A stretch of 64,000 bases of DNA, from the NCBI RefSeq assembly GCF_020921035.1, contig NC_063151.1:1860001-1924000 (forward strand). The letters are read 5' to 3'. The stretch comes from Rhodamnia argentea (Eukaryota; Streptophyta; Magnoliopsida; Myrtales; Myrtaceae). Below are positions 26,749 through 39,247 of this stretch, piece after piece. Position 1 is the first letter of the stretch. Every line of letters begins with the position of its first letter. The notes beneath the pieces were generated by a model. The model was given only the letters and a program-made list of their open reading frames with translations. It was not told where the DNA came from and did no database searches. A program made the position numbers and the translations under genes.

Positions 26749-27029
26749 ATTATTTTATCTTCTTCGAGACATCAGCTTCCCAAACAATGGTTTTCACTTT
26801 CAACTTATATAGCTTCACCGATATCGCTCATCCTCGAAGCATAAATCAACAGGTCTCGTTCTAATGCGTATCTCCCCCTCCCCCCCACACTCTCCCGCCG
26901 ATGACCCAATCCTTTGTTTCTTCAGTCTAATGGTTTTCTTGTAGCGCTCTCTCTCTCTCTTCATTCTCTCTGTCTGTCTTCTCTCTGTCTCTCTGTCTCT
27001 CTCTCTCTTCTTGGTTGGCCCTTTGTTCT
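26716..27029 (+). promoter_or_regulatory. CT-rich leader of the GRF gene
   Basis: Runs of (CT)n at about 26716-26746 and an imperfect CT/CTGT tract at 26946-27009 lie just before the GRF start codon at 27030. Pyrimidine-rich leaders are common in plant 5' UTRs. The transcription start is not determinable from the sequence. Confidence 0.5.
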
Positions 27030-30000
27030 ATGGACTTCGGGACGGGGAGTCTGGATGGGTTGGCGGGTACAGATCCTGGTGGTGGCTTACCTCCTCACGC
27101 TTCAGATCCTGGAACGAAGCACAGGCTGTACGGATCTGGGCTGTTCAAGCAAGAGCGGTCATTGGCATCGTCGGCTGAGGATGAATGGAGGAGCTCGAAG
27201 CTGGTCAAGACCGATGACTTCTCAGCTCCCAAGGCAATAATGCTGCCCCAGAGGAGCCCCGTCACTTCGCTGAGATCTTACAACTCAACCGGTCTCTTCT
27301 CTTCCGATGGCCAGCAGATGCTCAGTTTCTCTTCCCCCAAATCAGACGCTCTCCCAAACTCCCACGCTCCTGCATTGCCGTCCTACTTTAACTACGCCCC
27401 ATCCTTGTGCGGTAACTATGCAGGTATAAACATACGTTGGTGCAAAAGCATCTTCCTCCAGCAGCTAAATGAAAAATCTTGCCTACACGCAAGGCATTTT
27501 CAAGAGAAGGGTGGAAGCGTTAATCTTTGATTTTCATCTGGGTTGTAAACTGGTGATGTGTGTTTTCACTGGAATGTGTAAAGCTTTGTTTTTTTTCTCC
27601 TTTTTTCCATGAAAATGGTTCAATCTCTCTTTGCGTTATCTTATGGGTAGGACTTGGGGCGGATCGCTTTATTCTTTGGTTCCAAGAACATGGAGGTCAC
27701 TGGCCATTTTCTGTCAAGTCCAAAGCTGAACTAAGAGGACTTTACCTGAAAATCTCTACACAGATGGTCTTCTGCTCTGTGTCTTGTCAAGAAAAAAGCT
27801 GAGATTTTTTTTTTTTTTGCGCTCCTTTGAATTCTTTTTGCTTGCTGTCAAGTATGGGGACTGGGGAGGGTCTTGTCTCCTCTTCAAGGGAGTGCAGTGG
27901 GCACAAAAGAAGAAAAGCCCATAACAAGCAAAGAGATTTCATGGGTCGGGGTAGGATCTTTTTCAGTTTCCGCTAATTTGCTACTGGCTCTTTTATGGGT
28001 CTTCTTATCTCTACTTGCCCTCCTTTAGCCATGACTGTTCTATCTCTCTTTTAATACCAGCAGACAAGATGTAGTTTTGTTTACCTCGGGGCTGCTTCAC
28101 TCTACAGTAGCAGACAGCCTTCAATTTTTTCCTTCTCTTTTTGCTGACTTCAAATGTTCTGGCTTCTCTGTTCTTTGATTTGATTCTTTAGCCGTGTACT
28201 TGCTGATGTTTGAGTTCTGTGAACTTTTTTTTTTTTTTTTTTGGGGTCAAACGAGCTATGTGAACTTAATCCTCCCTTTTCTATGCTCTTTTCCAGGCTT
28301 CAACTCTGCTGCAAGTTTGAATGGGGCAAGCATGCAAGGGGTCTTGGCAGGTACAAGAGGTCCATTCACTCCATCTCAGTGGATGGAGCTGGAACATCAG
28401 GCCTTGATCTACAAGTACATCACTTCAAATATCCCTATACCCTCCAACCTCCTCATTCCCATAAGGAAAGCATTTGATTCTGCTGGTTTCTCCTGCTACC
28501 CTGGTGGGCTCCTGAGATCCAATTCCTGTAAGTTGTCTCTGTTCCTTCCAGTGAGGGTAAAAAAAAAAAGAAAAAGAATAAAGCTTTTTTATTGGGTGCA
28601 TAGTTACTGTTTATCTTTTTGCTCTTTTCTTTGTGACATGGGGTCCAAATGCCTCAGATTTTTCTAGGATCACTGGGGACTCCTTTTATAGTTTGTAAGC
28701 CTGGGGCCGATATTTATGCTTTTGGTTTCCGCCGTGTTCTGCTTAATGGTTATCTGTTGCCGTTTTCGGGGTTGCCTGTGGAAATCATTTGTGCTCTTAA
28801 GTGATTGACCTGTTATAATTCAGACAAACTGCTTGTTAATTAAAGTTCCGGGTGGTGTTGTAGTGGGATGGGGTTCTTTCCATGTGGGGTTCTCCAACAC
28901 TAGCGATCCTGAGCCAGGAAGGTGTCGGAGGACTGATGGGAAGAAATGGCGGTGCTCAAGAGACGCGGTTGCGGATCAAAAATACTGTGAGCGACACATG
29001 AACAGAGGCCGCCATCGTTCAAGAAAGCCTGTGGAAGGTCAAACTGGCCATCCCGTCTCCGGGGCCACCAATACCACTTCCTCCACCAAACAGCTGCCTG
29101 CCGCACCCTCCGCGTCGGCTGCGACTGTGGTGCCCAGCGGCGGAGCATCTAACGGCCTCACCATTGCTCATCAACAGGTCAAGAGCTTGCAACATGGTGT
29201 TCTTAATCTAACTGGAGATGCTTCAATGAGGAGGTATAGGACACTATTTTCTTACCTGAGTTGAACAAAGATAAGTTTCTACTGGCAAACCACATTCTAT
29301 AATGTTGAGCCCTAGTGGTAGCAATCTATGTTCTTTACTTATCATATCTAAACTTAGACTCGTTACAGGTAGGATAAAACATTACTTTCTGTTTGATGAA
29401 CCTGTTTTCTATCTGTGTAGATGACTTTTTGGCTGAAACCCACTCAGGAGATCAGTCATGAATCCTTAATGATATGCACTCGCCTTATTATTACCATGTC
29501 CTTCATGCTAATTGAATTTTTCCCCCTGTTGGACAGGTTCTTCACTGACAGAGGTAGTGTAGGTGAGAAAATGCAAAACCCTCCGAGCCTGTCTATGTTG
29601 TCACCGACTTTTGACTCTAATTCAAAGGGAAATCCTTTCATGATAATGAAGCAGCAATTTGGACTCGGCAACTCTGACTCCTACCTCAATGCTTCTGTGA
29701 AAAACTCTGCCTTGTTAGACTCCCGAAACTATGGCTCTTCCCAAGACCTAGGTGAGCAAGATAGTGAGTCGCACCATTCTGTTCACCAGTTCATGGATGA
29801 TTGGCCTGTAAACCCAGCAGATCGCTCCGCCATGCCGTGGCCTGAAATGGATATGCAGTCGGACAGGACTCACCTATCAATCTCTATCCCAATGTCCACT
29901 TCGGACTTGATTTCTGCCACTTCCTCTCCCAGCCATGAGAAGGCCATGCCCTCCCCGCTCAGACTGTCCCACAAATCAGACCCGGTTCAGATGAATCTAG

Positions 30001-30353
30001 GAGTAGGCAGTTTCTTCAGTGAACCCACGCATAAGCAGGCAAATTCCTTACCCATCTCCTGGGAGACTTCCATGGGCGGACCCCTTGGCGAGGTATTGCA
30101 TCACAGAAGCAATAGCGCCTCCGAAGGCAAGAATGCCTCGGTGCTCAACCTCATGAAAGATGGTTGGGATGGTAGTCCTCCACTTGGATCATCTCCAACC
30201 GGGGTGTTACAGAAGACGACGTTTCGGTCGCTCTCCAACAGCAGCGCTGGCAGCAGCCCTCGGGCGGAGAATGGCAAAATCCACGAAGGGATGGCTCTTT
30301 GCAATGACCTTGGATCAACCCTCGTGAACTCGTCTTCCTTACCTGCTATGTAA
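27030..30353 (+). CDS. GRF: Growth-regulating factor (GRF) transcription factor, QLQ + WRC, 603 aa
   Basis: Exons are 27030-27423, 28297-28527, 28864-29233 and 29537-30353, joining in frame to 603 codons plus stop with standard GT-AG introns. The QLQ domain starts at about residue 154 ([13 protein letters not shown]); in this family it binds the GIF co-activator. The WRC domain is at about 223-266: Cys229, Cys239, Cys250 and His253 form the exact C-x9-C-x10-C-x2-H zinc site, followed by the basic RGRHRSRK nuclear-signal and DNA-binding stretch. The C-terminal half is Ser/Pro-rich, as expected for the activation region, and has GGPLGEVL, a motif of the larger GRF1/2-type members. Its role is as a nuclear activator of cell proliferation in growing leaves. 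A miR396 site covers codons 260-266. The ATG at 27030 ([10 protein letters not shown]) gives the usual N-terminus. The exact orthologue number is not assignable. Confidence 0.96.
29016..29036 (+). promoter_or_regulatory. miR396 target site within the GRF WRC region
   Basis: The mRNA here contains CGTTCAAGAAAGCC then TGTGGAA. This is the known GRF/miR396 target with its single bulged base relative to the mature miRNA. It encodes residues 260-266 just after the zinc site and should mediate post-transcriptional repression. The sequence is seen directly; the regulation is from established knowledge of the family. Confidence 0.93.
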
Positions 30354-31780
30354 ACGAATTTTGTTTTACCGGGGGAGGGCATCACAAGGCAACTGCATGA
30401 GTTTCACCCTGCTCTGTACTACCTAAATGTTGAAATTTGTTTTTTTCTTTTTTCCCCGCTTGCTTGACTGTTATAATTTGTCTCTTTTATTTGCTATGGT
30501 CTGCTCATCGGCCCACAGGTTGTATCACAGTAAAGTATGTTAAATTTTGCAGTAAAGACTTAGTATGTTGAGTCACCTGTTCTTATCAGACCAAAAACTT
30601 TGCTTGTATCGGAGGAGGGATATATCACTATATGTTGCTGGTTGGAGGGTGGCAATTGATATGGTCAGTCACAGGGACCTTGCAGGCAGAGTTATACATT
30701 GACGCTACGGCAATTCATGGGTCTTTTCTCATGATTGCATGTGTTTTTACTCGTTGCATTGACAGCAATGGACTCTCTGCCATTCAATGAGCCGCCTGTG
30801 GTTCGACTCGTGTTCAAAGAAACACCAAGAAAACACGACTGTGGTTGGGAAGGTCCGAGAGAACTTTGGCAGCATCAATGAATTATTTCCATAGCAGCAG
30901 TAGTTTGGGGAGGGTAGCCTCTGCATCTTTGGGTTGCATAAAAGCTACTTTCATGGGAAAGTGACGACAAACACTTGCGGTCTCCAGGAATCGGAGAAAC
31001 TGAAGTCGAGATTTGTGCGAAATTGTCAGTATTTGAGCATTCCATTTGAGGATTCGATGGGAGGTTTCCATTTCAAATCATTGAATACTTCGAGCAAATG
31101 GTCGTAGTACCCCAGATGTATTTTGTATTTCTCTCGAAGAAAGCTTCATGTTAAAAGGAAAATACTTTTCAAAAAATTAATCTTTCAAGAAATTATTTTT
31201 CGCTTTTCAGATTAGAGAATTCATTTTCTTAACTTTAAGCATGCGTATTTTCCTTTGACCGAAAATGATTTTCTTTTGACCGATCACTTTTAACAAACCA
31301 AACGGCGCGAAAGTCCATAAAACTAATTCGCTTTGAAAAATTTTCCACTCAAGCACACCCTACACTATGTCGCAAAGTTCATTGATGGTATGTTTGTTTG
31401 AGTGAAAGAATTTTCCGTGAGTTAGTTTTCTAGTCTCCAATGCGTTTCATTTGTCAATGAAAAACCATACATGGTTAAAGAAAATAGTTACAAACAGTTT
31501 CATGAAATATGATTCGCCAGAAAACATTTTCCCTCATAATGAAGTTTATTTCCGAAATAAACACCCTAAGCGTTAATCACAATCTCATTTAAGTTGAATT
31601 CATGCAACGTTTCTAATGAAGTTTGCTCCTGCTTCAGTGGGCAGATTTCTTTGGTTATGCTACGGGGCTACATGATTGAGTTTGATTCAGAACTGAACTA
31701 TATCTAAAACAGGGACTAGTAGCATTCGAGTCCTACCCATTTCTTGGTAAGAAACTTCATCAGGCAGACACAGAGCGAGC
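30354..31780. other. GRF 3' flank, then repeat-like spacer
   Basis: The first few hundred bases probably hold the GRF 3' UTR. From about 31130 to 31570 there are GAAAATACTTTTC, AAACGGCGCG and GAAAACATTTTCC phrases that resemble the arms of the MITEs in this window, but I could not define ends. No gene is supported. Confidence 0.4.
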
Positions 31781-34120
31781 CAATCATAACTGAACCATAT
31801 CCGATACAGAATTTTCTGTTTGAACCATAGTTACTCGGTCTATACAAGCGCAGTAACTCCACCATACTAGAAGGCAGTTTGTCTCGTCTCGGTCACGGGA
31901 GATAGCAAATGCCCACAACACGATACAATACAAATTGACAGAAAGCTCGCTCATGACATGCTCAAATTTATGATCTAATGGAAGACAGCGTGACTCGTTC
32001 ACCACTGTGCAGCCACTCTAATGCAGGTGGTCCAGTCAACCTCGGTGCCACAGGTAGTAGCAGTCAGACTAGTTGCTATTTCTCCACGGGAAAAGAACAA
32101 TCTGGCTTTCCTGTCCCAGCACGTCAAGTGGTTCATCATAAGCAGACACAACAGCTCCAGTTGTGCTTCTAGCAGAAAACATATGCCAGCGTTTATGGTA
32201 CTTACTCTGTGTCGTTTTCTACGGCGATGCCCGTTTTGCCAAACTCTGGCAAAATAATGGCTTATCATTCGGCTACTTGGAAGGGTGAAGAAATGGGGAC
32301 GAGTTCTTTGGGGACGATCTCGAGCGCTGTTTATTGAAAACCTTCAAAAGGTTGGAGGCGTGAGGAACTACAAATTTAGGGCGGTGAACGGGGGACCTTA
32401 AGGGCCATAGAAGCCCCCGAGTTCTCTGCTACGTATGATGGTGGCTCAATTCTTCATATTACTTAGCGGACAAGATCCTTAGGAGAAAAACAGAGAATTT
32501 CATGTTCGTCCTGTGTTCCAAGTAGCTAATGGATGTGCCCCCTGGTTTTGCTTTTTGTCAATCCTCAACTTTGATTCCATTATACTAGGCAGAGCATGCT
32601 CTGCTTCTTCTTAAACTCCCAATCATTCCGAAATCATGGGTTACCACACAACTGTACTGGTTCAGCCAACCCATCTTGATGTTCTCCGCTGCAAAACTTT
32701 TGCCAACATTCTCTTTAGGCTTGATTTCTTACCCCCTGTTTCAACATGACTTCAACATTAAGATTTAAGATTTCCCAGCCATAGCACACCTACTCCAGCC
32801 ACCATGAGTAGCTTCTCATTCTTGACAAAGAAGCTCTCCTCAATTGATCCATCCATCCTCTGTTATTCGAAAAAAAGAGCATAGAAAACATTTCCACTGC
32901 GGCCTTGACATTTCTCAAAAGCGCCACCAAGAATTCATACTCATACTGCCGAACAGCAGGAGATGCACATGTGACATGTGCATCCATTCGAAGTTTTCTG
33001 GTAACAGCTTAAGCTGTAAGCTAAATTTTTTTTTTCTTTTCGATTTCGAAAATGATCCTTATTGTACCTTTTGTTTACCAAAAAAGAAACGATCTTTATC
33101 GACGGTGGGGTAAGACACAAGGATCACCAAGAAAGAAATGATGTGATTTCCGGAAACTTCAAAATGTAAAAACCTTTTTCTCAGGTTTTATCTTGAAAAA
33201 CCAGATGCCATACCCAACTTCAGCAAGCTAAAACTGCAGCTTTAACTAAAGCTGAGGATCAAAATCAACAATCAAGATAAAACCCAGCTTGTTTAATGGC
33301 CAAGGCCACACCATTACTCCAGTAACTGCACAAATCCGACCGAATATGGAGGCGTGCGTAACCCTAATGCATCGACCAACTCGATCGCAGTAAGGGCTTT
33401 AAACACCACCAATCTCAATCTTAGGAGTTAAAGCAAGCACAAAGCAATTACTGCAAAACTGCCATGTGAACAAAAGCATCATTCAACTCCTCACAGAACA
33501 TTTCAACTGCGAATCAATGCGCGCATAGATTTTCCAATGTTCCAAGTTCCAACATACAAACACATTTTCTTCATGTTTCAAAATGGATTTCGACCTATTC
33601 TCATGAAACCTGTAACGAACATCCTAGAAATTGCAACCTTCTTTCACAAATACATCTAAAGACTAACGAGTGCCCCGATATAAAGGAAACCCTATAAAAA
33701 GTTTCGAACTTTCTCAGTCCACCAACAGTAAAAAGAGGAAATTTTTGATTGCGAGGTGCTCATATTCTATGGGTGTAAAATGAGTCTGTCACGCCAAGGC
33801 AATGGCATTCAGAACGAGGAATTTTTTATAATCATCGCACCGAAATATAAGTTTCCCAGTTCACAAATCTTATCTGCGATCAAGAAACAATCCTCCAAAA
33901 GCTATCTACGAGAGACAAACATGTAATTGCAAGGACGAAATTAATCATAGGAACTGGAGAAGTGCTCGAGAGTGCTCGAGCAGCGAACGATTCAAGCAAC
34001 TACGAGAACCGAAGCCAAAGGAACAAGAATCTGTGGAGTCAAGAACAAAGCAAGACGATAAGAGAAGCAGAAGCCGCTGCGATTGTGAGGAGGGCAGAGA
34101 TACGAGGGGATATATACAGA
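31781..34120 (-). other. Possible minus-strand transcription unit without a clear CDS
   Basis: On the minus strand a TATATA box (about 34110-34117) is followed by a pyrimidine-rich leader-like stretch (CTCTGCCCTCCTCAC, GCTTCTGCTTCTC) and by several CAG and GTA junction-like sites. At 31999-32268 there are overlapping open frames on both strands; one minus frame ends VLFPWRNSN before a stop. I found no conserved domain and no set of exons that joins in frame. It may be a long non-coding RNA, a gene with small exons I cannot resolve, or a decayed gene. Confidence 0.25.
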
Positions 34121-34300
34121 GATTCGCACGAAACCCTAGCGGCGCCCATTGGAATTTGCCCTCGCTAACCGGAAGCCTGAATAGGGCTTTTCATAGCATC
34201 AAGCCCACCATTCTTGATGGGCTTGTACAATGAACAAGTGTCGTTTTAGTTCGAGCACAACTTCAAACGGCCCACGGCCCACCATTTCTAGACCCGAGGG

Positions 34301-34515
34301 ACGTTTGTTTCGCAAAAAATTGAACCGTTTGAAAAATAATTTGCCAAAAATAACTGCCTATATCAATTTATGTCTAAACATTTTCTAGTTTTCCTTCTCT
34401 TTTTTGTGTAAAATGGGCGATGTCGGTATTCTTCATTTGTTCGTTTCTGTCAATGATACAACCGAACATTTTCTGATTTTTTTTTTGAATTGTTCATTTT
34501 TCGTGAAACAAACGG
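34301..34515. mobile_element. Small MITE with CGTTTGTTTCGC ends
   Basis: Left end ACGTTTGTTTCGCAAAAA; right end TTCGTGAAACAAACGG, whose reverse complement is CCGTTTGTTTCACGAA. The length is about 215 bases and the interior is AT-rich with no coding content. A related copy lies at 48.03-48.27 kb and shares TTTATGTCTAA(A/C). Confidence 0.7.
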
Positions 34516-35069
34516 AACTCGAATATATAAAGTTTCAGTAATGAATCCAATAATTAATTGGAAGAGAATGCGCGTGAGGCTAATACAAAAGCCATTAGTT
34601 GGATATAGCGATTGACATGATGGGTTTTATTAACATGTTTATATATAGCGATCTATTTACCATTTATAATATCCACTTAAGAGATGGTTATTGATAAACA
34701 CAGCATCTTTCCTTTGTTTTCAATGGTTGCAACGAAACTCTTACTCTTGGAAGATGTGTGAAATCTGAAACTCGAGCAAGGAATAGTAGGAGATAAGGTT
34801 TGGTACGATAGCTAAGCAATTAGAAGAGAGGCGAGAGATAACGTGCTCAAGCCACAACATTTCTCATCTAAAGTAACCTCAGGCGGCCGCACCGCCACAT
34901 TGCTAGTATAGACTTGTAAGATGATCTTCTGCCGATGTATGCAGACAAAGAATTTTGTGCCCTTCCGTAGAGATTAAGGAAGCGAATGCCGGGCTCGGCA
35001 GTCGTTCCCAATTTTTTCTCGTCAGAACAAATTCGAATCTTCTTGCCCATGATAATAGCCTAATCCCAA
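34516..35069. other. Intergenic, no supported gene
   Basis: Spacer. A 60-codon minus frame at 34868-35050 is present without recognisable features. I see nothing else. Confidence 0.45.
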
Positions 35070-36912
35070 GATTTTCTATTTTTTTTTCAATTTAATTTTT
35101 TTAAATATTTACAAATTTGCTGCCGAGGCCCGCAGGTTCCGTTGCGTTGGGCTAATTTTTTTAAATTCATTTTTTAAGTGTTTTAATTATTTATACTTAT
35201 AATATTTAGTTTATTTCGTATTTTAGCATGTTTTTATTTATTTTATTTATAATCTTTTTTGGTGTTTTTTTTTTATTAATTAAAAAATTATAAAAAATTA
35301 TTAAGATCTATAAAGAATAATAATATTGTAATTTTAATTAATTAAAAATATTTATAAATAAAATTGATAAGATTGAAATTAACGAGATGAGATTGGACCG
35401 GATGTCATTTCATAAATATATTTTTAAAAAAATTAAGAAAAACCTTCTTTCCTTTTATTTAAATAAAATTTTATCCTTTTTGAAAAAAAAAAAAATTAAT
35501 AAAGTTGAACAATGCACCGACACTCACTTGTCACATATTTTTGCATGAACCCCTCTTTAATTCAAATAGAAACGGATAAGTAGATAGTAGTCTAACCCGA
35601 CGAAGTAATTTGGATAATATCTCAACTATCCAAAAATTGGATGTAGAACAGGCGTGTAATTTTTGGAAAAACGTGATTGCGAAATCAGCGATTTCACTAA
35701 TTTGGGGCAAAGCAATGTTTTCTATTAATACTCATGCTTTACGAATTTTTGCTTTAGTCGTTTAGAGTTTTGGGCATTTTTAATTTTACGAAACTTGGTG
35801 ATATAGATAATTGCAATATTTAATTTGGATTCCATTTGATTATATTAGATTTGATTTGTTTAATGTTATATTTGAGTAATTTAATTCTAAAGAGTCCTAT
35901 CTATATAATGGACGTCCGTCCTATGTAATTTTTACGTTATCATTCCAAATTCTTTACCCTTTGGAATTTTCCGTTAACACTTCCGTCAGTTGAACATACG
36001 GCCTTGCATGATATAAAAGGAGGAGTTCATGAAGTCGAGTGTTGTGTATTGTCCTTTATTAGTTGAATGGCTTTGTCTAACGCGACTCTTGGGGAAAAAA
36101 CTCACAAAATCACAAAAGCTGATCAAATTTGTCATTTATGAAATGTAGGGAAAATGGCAAAAGAATTGTTTTTTTTCCAATTTAATTTTCATAAAAAAAA
36201 ATTACGAAATGACGTATGGATTCTCGTCCTCCTTAATTTCATATATCTTTTTTTTTTGTAAGGTTTAATTTCATATATCTTTAAGTAGTTCTAATTTTTA
36301 AACGGCCTATCTATTATATTATTTTTTTTAAATTTTCTTAAACTTCTGTTTTAAATAGCTTGCATATATAAATAAGAGGAGGTTCATATATGTCGTACAA
36401 GTTTCTTATTTTCAACTTTATTAGTGAGCTTTGTCTATGTTTGGGAATGTGATGAGATTTGCAAACTATAAACGATAAATTGTATTTATGAAATGTAGGA
36501 AAAGGGGAAAAAAATTTTTTTTTTTTTAAAAAAAATTAATGACTTGGATCCTGTTTCCTTAATTTCATATATCTTAAATTTTATTTTATGAATATTTTTA
36601 ATTAATTATAATTATAATATTATTTATTAATTATATATTTAATAATTTTTATATTAATTATTATATTATGTTTAAGATAAGTTGAAAAATTTATAAATAA
36701 AATAAATATAAACATGTTAAAAATACGAATAAACTAAATATTATAAGATAAATAATTAAAACACTTAAAAATGAAATTAACAAAAAAATCTTCCGCAGCG
36801 GTGGGTTGCTCTCGGCCGGTGCTGGCTCCATTGTAGGTCCACTTGTAATATTTAAAAAAATAATTTTGAATATTTTTTTAAAAAAATTAAATTGAAAAAA
36901 AAAATCTGATTT
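35070..36912. mobile_element. Large AT-rich foldback/TIR element, ~1.8 kb
   Basis: The arm at about 35070-35255 and the arm at about 36683-36912 are diverged inverted repeats. TTTTTCAATTTAATTTTTTT and AAGTGTTTTAATTATTTAT in the left arm appear as reverse complements in the right arm, each arm interrupted by a GC-rich word cluster (GAGGCCCGCAGG; GCGGTGGGTTGC). The 1.4 kb between the arms is AT-rich, has no transposase frame and contains an internal tandem duplication. I infer a non-autonomous foldback element; no clear target-site duplication was seen. Confidence 0.6.
35890..36575. repeat. Diverged internal tandem duplication inside the foldback element
   Basis: Two segments run in the same order: CCTATCTAT, then AGGAGG(A)GTTCAT, then TTTATTAGT with GCTTTGTCTA, then TTTATGAAATGTAGG, then CCTTAATTTCATATATCTT. 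The first spans about 35897-36252 and the second about 36306-36574. Identity is moderate, so the duplication is old. Confidence 0.6.
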
Positions 36913-38555
36913 TCTCGAGCTGGTTAGAGACGACTTTTCTGTCATGTGTCTTGTCGAGGGTTTTTATCTTATCGACAAGAATTCGATGTCCCATACAGGG
37001 ATGATCATTCCTAAAACAGATCCAAGATCGAGTGAGCTACCAAACCTGTGCTCCGGCCAATGCCACGTCGTTTTCTTAAGACTTGTAAACCCTTCAGCTT
37101 TGCCGGCCAACGAAAAGCATTAACTATCCACCTAAAGCAATCGGGCCGATTAGCTGGTTTCGTTGGAAGAGCCGAATTTAATTACTCATTATGGCTCTTA
37201 ATCAGCCGTCAAGCTTGTCTGGGACCGTGGATTTCGAAAAGCCCGCGAAGCCACGGCTCGTTGGAAATTCTCTCGGCTGCATGATCTGTTGGAGACTTAT
37301 TACAGAACCCTAGTTTTAGTTTGTCTTCTCGAAGTCGTGGCTGAAGTAAAGACCACGTTGGACCGTGATGTTATACGCGCAAGAATCGACAATTGCCCTC
37401 TTGAAAATAAATATCAGGTCACGCAAGGTAATAAATACGAGCCGTCCGTTTCCGACGCAAGATTTTTCCACCCTTCTCTTTCGTCTTTCAGACGCAAATT
37501 TAAAAGGTCGGTTCTTTCATGGAAGGTGCTGCCGATACTATTTTTCTGCCTAAATTCCGGGAGACGGCACAGTAAGAAATCACTTGACTAATGTCTGTCA
37601 CTTTAGAGATAATGATAATATTGGAGCAATATAAAGATATAGAAGGAGGACGGGATCCACTTATCCCTACTAGAAAGCTCATGAATTTGTTAAGCATATT
37701 ACGTTAAAGAGGGTTTGGTATTTTAAGTACTTGAAATCGATATTTTCCCATTAATTACCTAACAGAAGATCAAAAGTATGCACTCGTTAGAAGTAAATAC
37801 TAAAATACGTGTTAATTAAATAAATGCGTCATACTCAGCTGCTCGATAAAGATTTAGATACCGATTCTATAAATCAGTCTTAGTAAACATAGCATGGGTC
37901 TTATCAATTCACCCCCTCTTCCCCGATTGATTTAATCCTCCGTCTTGTCAATATGTCCTAACTTAATTAGGGTTTCTGCTTTTGGTTCTTCACGCAGTGA
38001 AAGTGGCTCGGCTTCGCAATTGTTTAATCGCAAGTCTTGGGTATTTGGGGTTTGGCATCGAATGTTTTTGCCGCAAGATTTAAAGATTTCGCGACTCAGA
38101 TGGCATTTCGAGGTGAACTTGTGAAAAACAAAACGAATTAAGAATAAAGAGGCAAAGGAGTGGGAAGATGTCATCATCGATTCGATCTCGCAAAGTATCT
38201 GAACGTGAGCTGAGTCAACCATTCCAAACTTGTCCCCTTGCTAACGAGCTCTTAGCCACCTTTCTCCTTGCCCGCTTCTGTGATGTAGACGAATTCCGCA
38301 TGGACTTGGTCTCCCAAATCACCTACCTCGATTGTCCTTTCCTCTCCAACTTATCGTCTCGCAAGCAAACACCCGCCTCTTCCGCGTCTTATCTGCTTGA
38401 CCATTTGGCACTCCTGCCATTAATCACAAGGATTATCCATCGTTTGATTCGCACGCATCTCGCCGTATAAAGCACCTCCACTAGTCACCATAATCTACAT
38501 CCAACCCGAGTTTGTTACTTCCATCGATCAAGCAATCCGAAGAACTAAGATAAGG
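36913..38555. other. Intergenic, no assigned gene
   Basis: Plus-strand frames of 78, 100 and 100 codons (37048-37284, 37289-37591, 38168-38470) are present but match nothing I know. The last lies just upstream of the DUF688 pseudogene and could belong to the same decayed locus, but I cannot support that. Confidence 0.35.
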
Positions 38556-39247
38556 ATGAGCGACCCTAGAGGGAACGTGCCCTTTGCGTGGGAGAACAAG
38601 CCCGGAATCTCCAAGGCGACCACAAGTAGCGACCGGCGAAGAATCGCCCCCGCCGTCGCCGCCATCGATAGGAGATAGAAGGCGGTTCCTGACCAAGTTG
38701 CCATCGATAGGAGATAGAAGGCGGTTCCCGACCAAGTTGCCGCTGCCCCCGTGTCCGACGGCGGACTGTGCAAGGGTTTCGATGGCGCGGGAGATGCAGA
38801 TTCCTCTCCCACCGTGCACTTTCCAGCCCCCGACGAGGAGCGGCTCAAAGAAGGGCTCGAAGAAGCAAGACGATGATCCGTTCCTCGCGGCTTACATGGA
38901 GTGCACGAAGGGTACTAAGGCGGGGCATCGTCACAAGTCGTCTAAGCACGTCGATGGAGGCCTAGGGTTTGGGCTGAGGAAGCACATGCTTGCTAACTTC
39001 TCATGTCAGCAGTCGTGCAGCGTGAGGGATGACAACCTGATCAGAGTTTCTCATTTTGAGCGAGAAAAAAGTTGATGGGCTTCAGGATGTGGAGGCTTCT
39101 CGATCGGGCAGTGTTCTCACTCTAAATTCGGAGAAGATTGGATGCGAAGCATGTTTCGAAACACCTAACCAGAGTACATACAAGAAGTTCCTCAATCACG
39201 ATGAAATAACGTGTTCTTTGTTTCTTATTTATCACTTGCAAAATTAA
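38556..39247 (+). pseudogene. Frameshifted DUF688-family gene (probable pseudogene)
   Basis: An ATG at 38556 opens MSDPRGNVPFAWENKPG, the N-terminal signature of plant DUF688 proteins (VPFxWExKPG). That frame stops at about 38678. The remaining family features continue in the next frame: a Pro-rich run, PLPPCPTADCARVS, QIPLPPCTFQPP, then DDDPFLAAYMECTK and a Cys-rich SCQQSCSVRDD, ending at 39075. A third frame (KKVDGLQDVEASRSGS) carries on to about 39247. Two frame changes, near 38615-38630 and near 39055-39075, are therefore needed to read through. A 39-base in-frame tandem duplication lies in the middle. No intron explains the shifts. The parent family's function is unknown. It is either a decayed copy or a gene with assembly errors; I favour decay. 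Confidence 0.7.
38662..38739 (+). repeat. 39-bp perfect-phase tandem duplication within the DUF688 sequence
   Basis: CCATCGATAGGAGATAGAAG starts at 38662 and at 38701. The two 39-base copies differ by one base (TTCCTGACC against TTCCCGACC). The unit adds 13 residues (ending RRRF(L/P)TKL) in the downstream frame. Confidence 0.95.
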
